In this document: positions 36,251 through 44,653 of the stretch, in pieces
Numbering within the stretch: the first letter of the stretch is position 1
Layout of the letters: the number at the start of each line of letters is the position of its first letter
Source: Mesorhizobium sp. B2-3-12
GTDB lineage: Bacteria > Pseudomonadota > Alphaproteobacteria > Rhizobiales > Rhizobiaceae
Length of the DNA stretch: 64,000 nt
Assembly: GCF_006442205.1 (NCBI RefSeq)
Contig: NZ_VFVR01000001.1
Location: forward strand, 434,001 to 498,000
Direction: 5' to 3'
Position numbers and translations under genes: made by a program
The notes under the pieces: generated by a model
Seen by the model: only the letters and a program-made list of their open reading frames with translations
Databases searched by the model: none
What the model was told of the DNA's origin: nothing

Positions 36251-37735
36251 TTATTCGGCGTCCTTGGCCGCTTTTTTCTTCGGCGCGGCCTTCTTCTTCG
36301 GCTCTTCCGCGTCGTCGGCGGCTTCGCTCGCCTTGGCTTCGGCCTTCTTGGCGGCCGCCTTCTTCGCCGGCTTCGCCTTGGTCGCGGTCTCGGCCTCCTC
36401 GTCGTCGGCCATCAGCTCTTCTTTGCTGACCTTGACGTCGGTGACCGAAATCTGACCGAGCAGGTGATCGACCACCTTCTCCTCGAACATCGGCGCCCTG
36501 AGCGCGTTCAGCGCCTCGGGGTTGCCGCGGTAAAATTCGAAGGCTTCCTGCTGCTGATTGGCCGGGAAGCGGCGAACCTGCTCGAACAGGCCGCGCTGCA
36601 GTTCCTCGTCCGATACCGTGACACCGGCCTTCTCGCCGATCTCGGCCAGCACCAGGCCGAGGCGCACGCGGCGCTCGGCGAGGCGCATGTATTCGGCGCG
36701 CGCCTCTTCCTCGGTCGTCTCTTCGTCGGCGAAGGTGCGGCCGGCGGCTTCCAGGTCGCGGTTGACCTGCGCCCAGATGTTGTTGAATTCCGCCTCGACG
36801 AGCTTCGACGGCGCTTCGAACGAATAGGCCGCGTCGAGCTGGTCGAGCAGCTGCCGCTTGACCTTCTGTCGGGTCATCGAGCCGAATTGGTTCTCGATCT
36901 GGCCGCGCACGATCTCACGCAGCTTGTCCAGCGATTCCAGGCCAAGGTTCTTGGCGGTCTCGTCGTTGATTTCCAGTTCGCCAGGCTTCGACACTTCCTT
37001 GACGGTGACGTCGAAAGTCGCTTCCTTGCCGGCCAGATGCGCGGCCTGGTAGTTTTCCGGGAAAGTCACGGTAACCTGCTTCTCGTCACCGGCCTTGGTG
37101 CCGACGAGCTGATCCTCGAAGCCCGGAATGAACTCCTTGGAGCCCAGCACCAGCGGCTGGTCGGTGCCGGCGCCGCCAGCGAAAGCCTCGCCGTCGATCT
37201 TGCCGAGATAGTCGATCGAGACGCGGTCGCCTTCAGCGGCTTTGCCGGTCTTCGGCTCGTAGCTGCGCGCCGATTCGGCGACGCGCTTGACCTGGTCGTC
37301 GATTTCCGAATCCGGAACGTCGAACACCTGGCGCGTCACCTTGATGTCGGAGAAATCCTTGATCTCGATGGCCGGAATGACCTCGTAGTTGAGGCGAAAT
37401 TCGAAATCGACGCCGCCGGCCAGGATCTTCTCGGCTTCCTTCTCGTCCTCGGTCATGATGACCTCGGGCTGCATGGCGGCCTTCTCGCCGCGCCCGGTGA
37501 TGATGGAGCGGGTCGAGTCGTTGAGGATCTCGTTGACGACCTCGGCCATGAACGACTTGCCATAGACCTTGCGGAGGTGCTGCACCGGCACCTTGCCCGG
37601 ACGGAAGCCGTTGATGCGGACCTTGGTGCGCGCGTCAGACAGCCGGGCCATCAGCTTGGCTTCCATGTCACCGGCCGGCACGGTGATCTTGATCTCGCGC
37701 TTGAGACCGGAATTGAGTGTTTCGGTGACCTGCAT
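36251..37735 (-). CDS. tig: Trigger factor
   Basis: Trigger factor is the ribosome-bound chaperone and prolyl isomerase that meets nascent chains. The product has 494 residues from the ATG at 37735 ([15 protein letters not shown]), with AAAGGT upstream. The open frame extends 18 codons further but without conservation. The ribosome-binding signature is [14 protein letters not shown]. The FKBP-type domain is near residues 160-245 ([19 protein letters not shown]), and the helical C-terminal arm domain follows. A Lys/Ala/Glu-rich tail of about 45 residues is common in rhizobial trigger factors. It is monocistronic, with its own terminator. Confidence 0.97.
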   Translation of the reverse strand: MQVTETLNSGLKREIKITVPAGDMEAKLMARLSDARTKVRINGFRPGKVPVQHLRKVYGKSFMAEVVNEILNDSTRSIITGRGEKAAMQPEVIMTEDEKEAEKILAGGVDFEFRLNYEVIPAIEIKDFSDIKVTRQVFDVPDSEIDDQVKRVAESARSYEPKTGKAAEGDRVSIDYLGKIDGEAFAGGAGTDQPLVLGSKEFIPGFEDQLVGTKAGDEKQVTVTFPENYQAAHLAGKEATFDVTVKEVSKPGELEINDETAKNLGLESLDKLREIVRGQIENQFGSMTRQKVKRQLLDQLDAAYSFEAPSKLVEAEFNNIWAQVNRDLEAAGRTFADEETTEEEARAEYMRLAERRVRLGLVLAEIGEKAGVTVSDEELQRGLFEQVRRFPANQQQEAFEFYRGNPEALNALRAPMFEEKVVDHLLGQISVTDVKVSKEELMADDEEAETATKAKPAKKAAAKKAEAKASEAADDAEEPKKKAAPKKKAAKDAE

Positions 37736-38094
37736 CGTAAAACCTTTGTTTTCACCAATGAGGCTGCCAAACGGCTCCCTGCCGTTCACAGCCTGCCGGT
37801 AATTCTTGCCGGGAATGGCTTTTGGTACGGAACCTGGCGATTTGACCGGAAATACGGCTCAAACTCTCCCAAACTGCGTTCCAAAATGTGAATAAGTTCT
37901 TGTTTTTCCTACTTCTTATCACATCTTGTAGAAGCGGATCGTCGCGTTCCGTCACATTTGACACGCCTTTTGTCACAGGCGAGCCTAATTTTCAACAGTC
38001 TTCGCGCTTAGGCGAATAACCACATTTCGGCCCTTGCCCGACATCTTGTCTCCGACATTGACAGAATGATGGCTACATGGGATTGCCGGATCAT
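37736..38094. other. Gene-free interval between tig and tRNA-Leu
   Basis: No coding frame is convincing in these 359 bases. The A/T-rich stretch at about 37885-37925 probably holds the tig promoter (minus strand). An imperfect dyad TGACA-N7-TGTCA lies at 37958-37974. I cannot assign either to a regulator. Confidence 0.5.
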
Positions 38095-38177
38095 GCGGGT
38101 ATGGCGGAACTGGTAGACGCACCAGATTTAGGTTCTGGCGAGAGATCGTGGGGGTTCGAGTCCCTCTACCCGCACCA
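38095..38177 (+). tRNA. tRNA-Leu (anticodon TAG)
   Basis: The acceptor GCGGGTA pairs with TACCCGC, followed by A and an encoded CCA. The anticodon stem CCAGA/TCTGG closes the loop TTTAGGT (anticodon TAG). A long variable arm (GAGAGATCGTGG region) marks it as class II. Confidence 0.97.
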
Positions 38178-38273
38178 CCCTTCGCTCTTCGAGCTTCGAA
38201 TGGCAGGCCACCTGAGGCTCGCAGCCGAAAGGTGTCCTCCGAAGCCTTGGCGAAGGAGGACCGGCGCCTCAAT

Positions 38274-38858
38274 CTAATAAAGCGGTTCCTCGAACAGCGT
38301 CTTGTCGCCGTCGACCAGCGCTTTGATCTGCGCCGTGCCGTCGCTGGCCAACGCCAGCTTGATTCCGAACGGACGCACCCGCATGTCATTCTGGATCGCC
38401 AGCCCCTGGCCCTCGGGCAGGTAGAAACGTTCGATCCCATAGTCCGGCGCGATCGTCATGCCTTCGCCGCGCAGATCCCAACCGGCGGCGACATGGCCCG
38501 AAATGTCGGCCTCATCGGCAGCGGCCGGCGTCGCCGCCTTGCCGAACCAGGCGGTGGTCGGCGTCCAGTAGCCATCGACGCCCTTCTTCAGCCGAACCAC
38601 GATCGAGCCATCGTCGCTGGAGAATTTGTCGGCGGGGATGTTGGCGATCATTTTTACCGGTATGCGCGAAATGTCGTAGCCGAGGACAATATAGTCGCCG
38701 CGCAACAGGTCGCGCGGATCGACCGGTTCGATCTTCAGCAGCACTTCCTTGCCGTTGCGCAGGATCGCCGCCCGGCCGGCGATGATCCAGCTCAGGAAGC
38801 CGATCTGGACGACCGCCAGCACCAGCGCCGAGATAACAAGCCTCTTCCCGGTCATCAT
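38274..38858 (-). CDS. GDYXXLXY-domain membrane-anchored protein
   Basis: The 194-residue product starts at ATG-ATG (38858). It has one N-terminal transmembrane helix (LVISALVLAVVQIGFLSWII), then an extracytoplasmic domain with the family-naming motif GDYIVLGY in PRDLLRGDYIVLGYDI and a second conserved part, GIERFYLPEGQG. The domain is regularly encoded beside DUF2157 proteins. Here the start overlaps the stop of that gene (ATGA), so the two products probably form one membrane complex of unknown function. Confidence 0.88.
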   Translation of the reverse strand: MMTGKRLVISALVLAVVQIGFLSWIIAGRAAILRNGKEVLLKIEPVDPRDLLRGDYIVLGYDISRIPVKMIANIPADKFSSDDGSIVVRLKKGVDGYWTPTTAWFGKAATPAAADEADISGHVAAGWDLRGEGMTIAPDYGIERFYLPEGQGLAIQNDMRVRPFGIKLALASDGTAQIKALVDGDKTLFEEPLY

Positions 38859-39973
38859 GCCGTGGCTCCCCCGGTAGCTGGATCCTTCATGCGTTTTTCG
38901 ACGCGAATGATAACGATTGCCAGAATGCCGAGCAGCACCGCGGCGGCGAGGAAGAAACCGGCTGTGTCGAGCATGGATTGCAGGGTCACCACATAGATCG
39001 TGGCGAGTTCGAAGGCGAAGCCGAGATAGGCGAGCCAGCGCAGCCCCCGGCTCTCGCGCCCCGCGAACACGATTGCCGCAACGATGCCCGCCAGGGCTAC
39101 GACCGAGGCAAGGGTGAAACCGCTGTTGTAGGTGTGTTCGTCGGCCAGTTCGAACTGGATGACGGCCAGGCCGGTGAGGAAGCCGAGCAATGCGTGCAAC
39201 GGCAAGCGGCCACCAAGCCGCACGATCCTGTCGACCCGTTCCGGTACAAGGACGCCAGCCGCGAAAAGCACGACAGAGGCAACGACCAGCGGGATCGCCA
39301 CCGGCAGCGTCGCCTGATCCGTGGCCAAAAGCACGAGATAGAAGAGCAGCGACAGGATGATCAGGTGCCGTGCCGGCTGGCTTCGGGTCCAGAACGATAG
39401 GACAAACAGCACGATCGCCATGACGACAAAGACATGCGGAAAGTCGCTGCGGCTGTAATAGTCGAAGCCTTTCAGGAACAGCCAGGCGTCGGCGATGCCG
39501 ACCGCCGCCACGGTCAGCGGGTTGGAGCGCAGCGCCACCGCCGCCAGCGCCGTGCCGGCGCCCCAAGTGACCAGCGCCGAAGCCTCGTCGCCGGACAAAT
39601 GATACATCTGGCCGATCAGCGCGATCGACCCGCCGAACGCCGCCGCCGCCACGATCCACAACGCTTCGCCGATCGCCGCATGGTCGCGTGTCTTCAGCAC
39701 CGCGCCGCCGACATAGCCGCCCAGAATGACCGCAAAGAGTGCTGCCACCCGCGCCAGCCGCGGGATCGCTTCCCAATTGGCGGCGACGAAGATCAGGATG
39801 GCCGCTCCAAAGAGCAGCGCCGCCATCATTGCGAGGATCGAACCGAAGCTGAGCGACTGGCGTGCGTTGACCTCGACGTCGCGCCTCAGCAGGTCAGCCG
39901 TCGAGGCATCGATCAGCCCGGCCTGTTGCCATCGCCCGATGTCGCCCCTGACCCGCGCTGAGTAGCCCGCCAT
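38855..39973 (-). CDS. DUF2157 polytopic membrane protein
   Basis: The 372-residue product starts at MAGYSARVRGDIGRWQ, with GGGGGAGA upstream. A cytoplasmic N-terminal ~45 residues (DIGRWQQAGLIDASTADLLRRD) match the DUF2157 domain and are followed by about ten to twelve transmembrane segments. The frame is open 49 codons further upstream, but that part is not domain-like. It pairs with the GDYXXLXY gene downstream. No function is known for the pair. Confidence 0.9.
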   Translation of the reverse strand: MAGYSARVRGDIGRWQQAGLIDASTADLLRRDVEVNARQSLSFGSILAMMAALLFGAAILIFVAANWEAIPRLARVAALFAVILGGYVGGAVLKTRDHAAIGEALWIVAAAAFGGSIALIGQMYHLSGDEASALVTWGAGTALAAVALRSNPLTVAAVGIADAWLFLKGFDYYSRSDFPHVFVVMAIVLFVLSFWTRSQPARHLIILSLLFYLVLLATDQATLPVAIPLVVASVVLFAAGVLVPERVDRIVRLGGRLPLHALLGFLTGLAVIQFELADEHTYNSGFTLASVVALAGIVAAIVFAGRESRGLRWLAYLGFAFELATIYVVTLQSMLDTAGFFLAAAVLLGILAIVIIRVEKRMKDPATGGATA

Positions 39974-40124
39974 GTCTTCTCCCCCACCCTGGTCGTCTTT
40001 TAGCCGACACAGCCAAACCGTTGACGTCACGGCACTTTCTGATTCTGGCTTCTTTATGTCAGGTCCGTGAAGCCGCGTTAATGTTGCATTGCACAATTTG
40101 CATTGCTGCCATGCAGCCATAGCG

Positions 40125-40154
40125 CTTTTAAATCGATATGGGTCCCCCTATTTA
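40125..40154 (+). promoter_or_regulatory. RpoH (sigma-32)-like promoter of the DUF1127/small-RNA operon
   Basis: CTTT at 40125-40128, exactly 17 bases, then CCCTATTTA at 40146-40154 match the alphaproteobacterial RpoH pattern (CTTG-N17-CYTAT-like), with one change in the -35. It would give a transcript starting near 40160, about 45 bases before the first DUF1127 ATG. Rhodobacter cuckoo-RNA operons also have RpoH-type promoters. Confidence 0.6.
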
Positions 40155-40205
40155 TGGTTCGTACACAAACGGAATGATCCGCAAGAAAGACGAAACGAGA
40201 CTACC

Positions 40206-40346
40206 ATGAACCTGATCCGCAACTACCGCAACTGGCGCCGCTACCGGGACACCGTGTCCGAGCTGAGCCGCCTGAGCAACCGTGAACTGACCGACCTCGG
40301 CATCAGCCGCAGCGACATTCCTTACGTTGCTCGCAAGGCGGTCTAA
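40206..40346 (+). CDS. DUF1127 small basic protein (first copy)
   Basis: The 46-residue protein (MNLIRNYRNWRRYRDTV...) carries the DUF1127 helix-loop-helix with LSNRELTDLGISRSDI. DUF1127 proteins in alphaproteobacteria are small Arg-rich regulators, some of which bind RNA. In Rhodobacter, CcaF1 of this family is encoded ahead of CcsR small RNAs and affects their maturation. This gene lies directly downstream of an RpoH-like promoter and ahead of such RNAs here. A hairpin, TTCGGACC-gcgaat-GGTCCGAA (40350-40371), separates it from the second copy. Confidence 0.93.
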   Translation: MNLIRNYRNWRRYRDTVSELSRLSNRELTDLGISRSDIPYVARKAV

Positions 40347-40395
40347 TTCTTCGGACCGCGAATGGTCCGAACCAGTTTTGAAAAAGAGAACGACA

Positions 40396-40536
40396 ATGAA
40401 CCTGATCCGCAACTATCGTAACTGGCGCGTTTATCGCGAGACGGTTACCGAGCTGGGTCGCCTTTCGAACCGCCAGCTGCATGATCTCGGTATCGTCCGC
40501 GACGAAATCAAGATCATTGCCCGTAAGGCGATCTAA
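40396..40536 (+). CDS. DUF1127 small basic protein (second copy)
   Basis: The product has 46 residues, identical to the first copy over MNLIRNYRNWR and highly similar throughout (LSNRQLHDLGIVRDEI ... IARKAI). Both have the same length, so this is a tandem duplication that has diverged while keeping the family motif. AAAGAGAA upstream serves as ribosome site. Its stop at 40536 is only a few bases before the first hairpin of the small-RNA array. Confidence 0.93.
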   Translation: MNLIRNYRNWRVYRETVTELGRLSNRQLHDLGIVRDEIKIIARKAI

Positions 40537-40542
40537 ACTGAA

Positions 40543-40660
40543 TTTCGTCCGGGTCGACCTCCTCCCCGACCCCGACGAATACGGTCAGCCCTTACCTCCT
40601 CCCAAGGGTTGACCACCAAAACGGCGCCCGCCGCACCTCCTCCCGCGGCGGGCGCTGTTT
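40543..40660 (+). ncRNA. Cuckoo/CcsR-like small RNA unit 1 (three ACCTCCTCCC-loop hairpins)
   Basis: There are three successive hairpins, each with the ten-base loop ACCTCCTCCC at 40557-40566, 40594-40603 and 40635-40644. The stems are TTCGTCcGGGTCG/CGACCCcGACGAA, an 11-bp stem (40583-40593 with 40604-40614, one G-T pair), and a 14-bp GC-rich stem followed by TTT, which also looks like an intrinsic terminator. The loop resembles the anti-Shine-Dalgarno end of 16S rRNA. Confidence 0.85.
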
Positions 40661-40718
40661 CCCCCGGCAAAAGCAATTTTGCCCCAGAGGTTTCGCCCCT
40701 CTTAGTCAGGCGAAAAGA

Positions 40719-40840
40719 ATTTCGTCAAAGCCGACCTCCTCCCCGGCGATGACGAATAGGCCCAACCTTCACCTCCTCCCGAGGGTTGGCCACACAAACG
40801 GCGCCCGCCGCACCTCCTCCCGCGGCGGGCGTTGTTTCCC
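40719..40840 (+). ncRNA. Cuckoo/CcsR-like small RNA unit 2
   Basis: This unit has the same three-hairpin plan, shifted by 177 bases. Loops lie at 40734-40743, 40771-40780 and 40812-40821. Stems are TTCGTC-aaa-GCCG/CGGC-gat-GACGAA, CAACCTTC/GAGGGTTG, and the GC-rich CGCCCGCCGC/GCGGCGGGCG followed by TTGTTT. The first two stems differ from unit 1 by paired changes while the loop is invariant. A linker hairpin GGCAAAA-gcaa-TTTTGCC (40666-40683) and a TTTCGCC...GGCGAAA pairing (40691-40715) separate it from unit 1. Confidence 0.85.
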
Positions 40841-40890
40841 CCGGCAAGGTATTTTGCCCCAGAGGTTTCGCCCTCTTTAATGGCGAAAGG

Positions 40891-41013
40891 AATTTCGTCT
40901 GAGCCGACCTCCTCCCCGGCGATGACGAATACGGTCGATCTTCACCTCCTCCCGAGGATCGGCCCCAAAAACGACACCCGCCGGACCTCCTCCCCCGGCG
41001 GGTGTTGTTGTTT
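40891..41013 (+). ncRNA. Cuckoo/CcsR-like small RNA unit 3 with final terminator
   Basis: Loops ACCTCCTCCC lie at 40907-40916, 40944-40953 and 40985-40994, 173 bases after those of unit 2. The middle stem GGTCGATCTTC/GAGGATCGGCC and the last stem ACACCCGCCGG/CCGGCGGGTGT keep pairing despite many changes from unit 1. The last hairpin is followed by TGTTGTTTT and is the strongest terminator of the array. It ends 85 bases before trmFO. Confidence 0.85.
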
Positions 41014-41098
41014 TCAGGGACAGGCTCTCCCGACCAGGGTTCGCGTTACCGCCGCGCGACAATTGCAATCGCGACGCCAAGCGATTATTCCGGCGGCC

Positions 41099-42511
41099 AT
41101 GAGCAAAAATCCAATCCATATCGTCGGCGGTGGTCTCGCCGGTTCCGAAGCCGCATGGCAGGCGGCCGAGGCCGGCGTTCCCGTCATCTTGCATGAAATG
41201 CGCCCGGTTCGCGGCACCGACGCCCACAAGACCGATGGCTTGGCCGAGCTGGTCTGTTCCAACTCCTTCCGCTCGGACGACGCCGAGAACAACGCCGTTG
41301 GCCTGCTGCATGCCGAGATGCGGCTGGCCGGTTCGTTGATCATGAGCGCCGGCGACGCCAACCAGGTGCCGGCCGGCGGCGCGCTTGCCGTCGACCGCGA
41401 CGGTTTTTCCGACGCGGTGACCAAAAAGCTCGAAGCGCACCCGCTGATCACCATTGAGCGCGAGGAGGTTCCCGGCCTGCCGCCGGCGGACTGGGATCAG
41501 ACGATCATCGCCACCGGACCCTTGACCGCGCCCGGGTTGGCCCAGTCGATCGCCGAAGCGACCGGCGCCGATGCGCTGGCCTTCTTCGACGCCATCGCGC
41601 CGATCATCCATTTCGACACGATCGACATGGATACCTGCTGGTTCCAGTCGCGCTACGACAAGGTCGGGCCTGGCGGCACCGGCAAGGACTACATCAACTG
41701 TCCGATGGACAAGGAGCAGTACCTCGCCTTCGTGCAGGCGCTGATCGAGGGCCAGAAGACCGAATTCAAGCAGTGGGAAGGCACGCCCTATTTCGACGGC
41801 TGCCTGCCGATCGAGATCATGGCCGAACGCGGCGTCGAGACGCTGCGCTACGGGCCGATGAAGCCGATGGGCCTGACCAACGCCCACAACCCGACGGTGA
41901 AGGCCTATGCCGTGGTGCAGTTGCGGCAGGACAACGCGCTGGGCACGCTCTACAACATGGTCGGCTTCCAGACCAAGCTGAAGCACGCCGAGCAGGTACG
42001 CGTGTTCCGCACCATTCCGGGCCTGGAAAACGCCGATTTCGCACGGCTGGGGGGCTTGCACCGCAACACTTACATTAACTCGCCGACCCTACTCGACGCC
42101 TCGCTGCAGCTGAAGTCGCGGCCCGGCCTGCGTTTTGCCGGCCAGATCACCGGCTGCGAGGGCTATGTCGAAAGTGCGGCCATCGGCCTGCTCGCCGGCC
42201 GCTTCGCCGCAGCCGAGCGGCTCGGCCATGCACCGTCCCTGCCGCCGCTCACCACCGCCTTCGGCGCGCTGCTCAACCACATCACCGGCGGCCATATCGT
42301 TTCCGACGACGAGCCGGGCAAGCGATCCTTCCAGCCGATGAACGTCAATTTCGGTCTGTTCCCGCCAGTGGAAGCACAGAAAGTCGAAGGCAAGCGCCTG
42401 CGCGGCAAGGACAAGACCGTAGCCAAACGGCATGCGATCACGTCGCGCGCGCGGAATGACTGTCGACAGTGGCTGGGTTTGCCGGCGGAGACGGCTCAGG
42501 CAGCGGAGTAG
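41099..42511 (+). CDS. trmFO: Folate-dependent tRNA (m5U54) methyltransferase TrmFO
   Basis: TrmFO uses methylene-tetrahydrofolate and FADH2 to methylate U54 of tRNA. The product has 470 residues, of normal length. The N-terminal FAD motif is [56 protein letters not shown] and [14 protein letters not shown] are family hallmarks, including both functional cysteines. ATG 41099 ([11 protein letters not shown]) is chosen on conservation, with a weak CGGCGG upstream. The frame runs open through the RNA array but is not coding there. Confidence 0.97.
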   Translation: MSKNPIHIVGGGLAGSEAAWQAAEAGVPVILHEMRPVRGTDAHKTDGLAELVCSNSFRSDDAENNAVGLLHAEMRLAGSLIMSAGDANQVPAGGALAVDRDGFSDAVTKKLEAHPLITIEREEVPGLPPADWDQTIIATGPLTAPGLAQSIAEATGADALAFFDAIAPIIHFDTIDMDTCWFQSRYDKVGPGGTGKDYINCPMDKEQYLAFVQALIEGQKTEFKQWEGTPYFDGCLPIEIMAERGVETLRYGPMKPMGLTNAHNPTVKAYAVVQLRQDNALGTLYNMVGFQTKLKHAEQVRVFRTIPGLENADFARLGGLHRNTYINSPTLLDASLQLKSRPGLRFAGQITGCEGYVESAAIGLLAGRFAAAERLGHAPSLPPLTTAFGALLNHITGGHIVSDDEPGKRSFQPMNVNFGLFPPVEAQKVEGKRLRGKDKTVAKRHAITSRARNDCRQWLGLPAETAQAAE

Positions 42512-42542
42512 CGGTCAGCCTCTTTGGTTGGGTTTGAAGCCA

Positions 42543-42563
42543 AAGTAGGATAGTATCCTACTT
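42543..42563. promoter_or_regulatory. Perfect 21-bp palindrome, likely toxin-antitoxin operator
   Basis: AAGTAGGATA-G-TATCCTACTT is a perfect inverted repeat 20 bases before the first codon of the antitoxin remnant. Its position and symmetry fit an autoregulatory operator for a ribbon-helix-helix antitoxin. Confidence 0.65.
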
Positions 42564-42582
42564 AACGTTTGGAGCCCCGGTC

Positions 42583-42856
42583 ATGGAATCCGCCGAGAAC
42601 TATCCATCACCGTCACGCCCGCCATGGCGCGTATGATCCGCGAAAAGGTCGAGGATGGTTCTTCGGCTCGGCAAGCGAGGTCATCCGAGCCGCTCTTCGC
42701 GCCTTCCAGCGCGAAGAAGAAGAACATGCCGAGCGTATGGCCGCCATCCGAGCCCGCGTGAAAGCTTCGATCGAAGACACGAGACCGGGCGGTCCATTGG
42801 ATGAAGCGATCGAGAGAGTAAGAAAACGAATCTCGGGGTTGGCGGGAGAGCGATGA
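42583..42856 (+). pseudogene. ParD-type antitoxin remnant (two frameshifts)
   Basis: The start MESAE at 42583, the segment LSITVTPAMARMIREKVEDG (42600-42659) and the segment FGSASEVIRAALRAFQREEEE onward lie in three different frames. In frame order they reconstruct a ribbon-helix-helix ParD antitoxin with its helical toxin-binding tail (AAIRARVKASIEDTRPG). The gene is therefore broken near both the N-terminus and residue 26. The tail from 42662 remains open and could only be made from an internal start. The stop overlaps the toxin start (ATGA). Confidence 0.8.
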
Positions 42857-43179
42857 TCCAGCGTCTCGCCGTCATTCTTAGTGAAGAAGCGATCGCGGAT
42901 CTGGGTTCGATAGCCAGCTACATCTTCAATCAGAGCGGAAGCCAGCAAGTCGCCATTAAATTCGTCGACCGCATCGAACTCCGCTGCCAGAGCATCGGCA
43001 ATGCGCCGCGGTGGCCGGTCCCGTGAAGACATCGTGCCGGGCCTGCGAACCCGTTCGAAAACTCCGCCATTATCGCTTACGTCGTCGACAATGATCTCGT
43101 GCGCATCGTCAACATCTTCTACGGCGGCCGCGACTTTGAAACGATGATGCGCGATGGCGGATCAAGCGAGCCATCCTGA
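42853..43179 (+). pseudogene. ParE/RelE-type toxin remnant (frameshifted)
   Basis: The ATG at 42853 begins MIQRLAVILSEEAIADLGSI, continues through QVAIKFVDRIELRCQSIGNAPR, then runs to an early TGA at 43022-43024. The rest of a ParE toxin is readable in other frames: GGRSREDIVPGL, then AIIAYVVDNDLVRIVNIFYGGRDFETMM, ending near 43179. At least two frameshifts destroy it. Toxin and antitoxin are both dead, while the operator palindrome upstream is intact. Confidence 0.8.
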
Positions 43180-43186
43180 GGAACTG

Positions 43187-44137
43187 CTATTCCGCCGGCT
43201 CCGTGCCGGCAAACGGCAACCCCGGCTTACCCGATTCTCCCGGATTTCTCCGCACATACGCCGCCTTCAAGCTCTCCGACGTATCGCGCGAGCCATCATG
43301 GCTCCAGCCCGGCGGCTTGATCAGATAGTTGAGCCGTTCGCCCAGAGTCAGCCCGGGCGCAAACGCATCCCGGAACATGCCGATCCATTCGTGGAACGCC
43401 ACTTTCAGCGGGTTGAAGGTCCCCAGGTTCCTGACGATTCCATAGCGCGGCCGATCTTCTTCCAGCTCCTCGACGAAGGTGCCGAACATGCGGTCCCAGA
43501 TGATCAGCGTGCCGGCATAATTGGCGTCGAGATAGCGCGGATTGGTGGCGTGGTGGACGCGGTGGTGTGACGGCGTGTTGAAGATGAGCTCGAACCAGCC
43601 CCACATCTTGCCGATCGTCTCGGTGTGGATCCAGAATTGCCAGACCAGGTTGAAGCCGAAGGTGAAGGCGATCACCGCCGGGTGAAAGCCGAGCAGCACC
43701 AGCGGCGCCTGCAGCACGAACATGAAGGTGAAAAGGCCGGTCCAGCTCTGCCTGAGCGCCGTCGACAGATTGTAGTGCTGGCTGGAATGGTGGTTGACGT
43801 GCTCCGCCCACACCCAGCGCACCCGATGCGCGATGCGGTGATAGACGTAGTAGCGCAGATCATCGAGCAGGAAGGCGGTCAGAAAAACCCAGACAGACAG
43901 GCCGAGATTGAAGACGCGGAACTGCCACAGCCACAGCAGCGCCCAATAGGAGACGACGCCAAGCAGCAGCCCGGCAACGACATTGCCGGTTCCCATCATC
44001 AGGCTGGTCAAGGTGTCGCGCGTCTCGAACGAACCTTTGGCGCGGCCGCTGCGCACCAGCCAGAGCTCGATCAGGATCGCCGCGACGAAAAACGGAATGG
44101 CCAGCTGGGTAACTTGCGGAAAATCATAGCTGTCCAT
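43187..44137 (-). CDS. Sterol desaturase / fatty-acid hydroxylase family membrane protein
   Basis: The 316-residue product starts at the ATG at 44137. Four to five transmembrane segments surround three histidine clusters, HRIAHR, HVNHHSSQHYN and HHRVHH, which bind the di-iron centre of fatty-acid hydroxylase/carotene ketolase/sterol desaturase enzymes. The likely reaction is hydroxylation or desaturation of a lipid in the inner membrane. The substrate is not predictable. The upstream gene ends in TGATG, overlapping this start. A squalene/phytoene synthase-family gene lies just beyond, so an isoprenoid or hopanoid link is conceivable but unproven. Confidence 0.9.
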   Translation of the reverse strand: MDSYDFPQVTQLAIPFFVAAILIELWLVRSGRAKGSFETRDTLTSLMMGTGNVVAGLLLGVVSYWALLWLWQFRVFNLGLSVWVFLTAFLLDDLRYYVYHRIAHRVRWVWAEHVNHHSSQHYNLSTALRQSWTGLFTFMFVLQAPLVLLGFHPAVIAFTFGFNLVWQFWIHTETIGKMWGWFELIFNTPSHHRVHHATNPRYLDANYAGTLIIWDRMFGTFVEELEEDRPRYGIVRNLGTFNPLKVAFHEWIGMFRDAFAPGLTLGERLNYLIKPPGWSHDGSRDTSESLKAAYVRRNPGESGKPGLPFAGTEPAE

Positions 44138-44571
44138 CACGCGGCCTCCCTGGCGCCACTCAGTGTTTGCGGCTGAAGCCCGGCCAGCACCGCTTTTGCG
44201 TCGCCGGCGTCGGCGAAGGTGAAGCTGCCACCTTTCCAGGTGAAATCGGCAAGCCGCAAAGTGATGGCGTTGGCGGCGTCCGAGGTCAGCGCCGCGACAT
44301 CACCAGGTGTGACGACTCGGGTCAGGAAACAATCGCCTATGACCTGAACGATGCCGAGACGCCCTCTCCCCAACTCCAGGAAAGCGGCCTGACCGTCGGA
44401 CGTGAGCCGGACGGCTGTTGCCTCTTCATCCGGATAATCCTGCGCAAAACGTTCGCGTGCTTGCGGCGCGTCGGCGAGCCTTGCCTTGCGGCTGCCGCCG
44501 GTGAAATGCACCGCGGCGACGGACAGCGCGATGCCAAGCACGACGATCGCGACAAGCACGGGCAAGCTCAT
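44137..44571 (-). CDS. Hypothetical membrane-anchored protein
   Basis: The 144-residue product starts at MSLPVLVAIVVLGIALSV, a single N-terminal transmembrane helix. The remainder is a small soluble domain: FAQDYPDEEATAVRLTSDGQAAFLEL, GRGRLGIVQVIGDCFLTRV, then ITLRLADFTWKGGSFTFADAGDA. I recognise no family. GGAGGAG lies 11 bases upstream. It overlaps the fatty-acid-hydroxylase-family gene by one base, so the two are co-translated and may work together, perhaps as membrane partner or electron-transfer helper (inference). Confidence 0.75.
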   Translation of the reverse strand: MSLPVLVAIVVLGIALSVAAVHFTGGSRKARLADAPQARERFAQDYPDEEATAVRLTSDGQAAFLELGRGRLGIVQVIGDCFLTRVVTPGDVAALTSDAANAITLRLADFTWKGGSFTFADAGDAKAVLAGLQPQTLSGAREAA

Positions 44572-44653
44572 GGGACAGGCATCTCCTCCGACCCGGCCCG
44601 TTGTCTCAAGCAACGGTTCCGCGCGGCGATGCTTAGCATGATTGACGTTTACG

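Noticed and set aside
40543..41013. Possible CRISPR-like or minisatellite repeat
   Set aside because: The conserved parts are hairpin loops with covarying stems, not constant repeats separated by unique spacers.
42854..43179. Complete functional ParE toxin
   Set aside because: The frame stops at 43024, and the remaining conserved parts lie in other frames.
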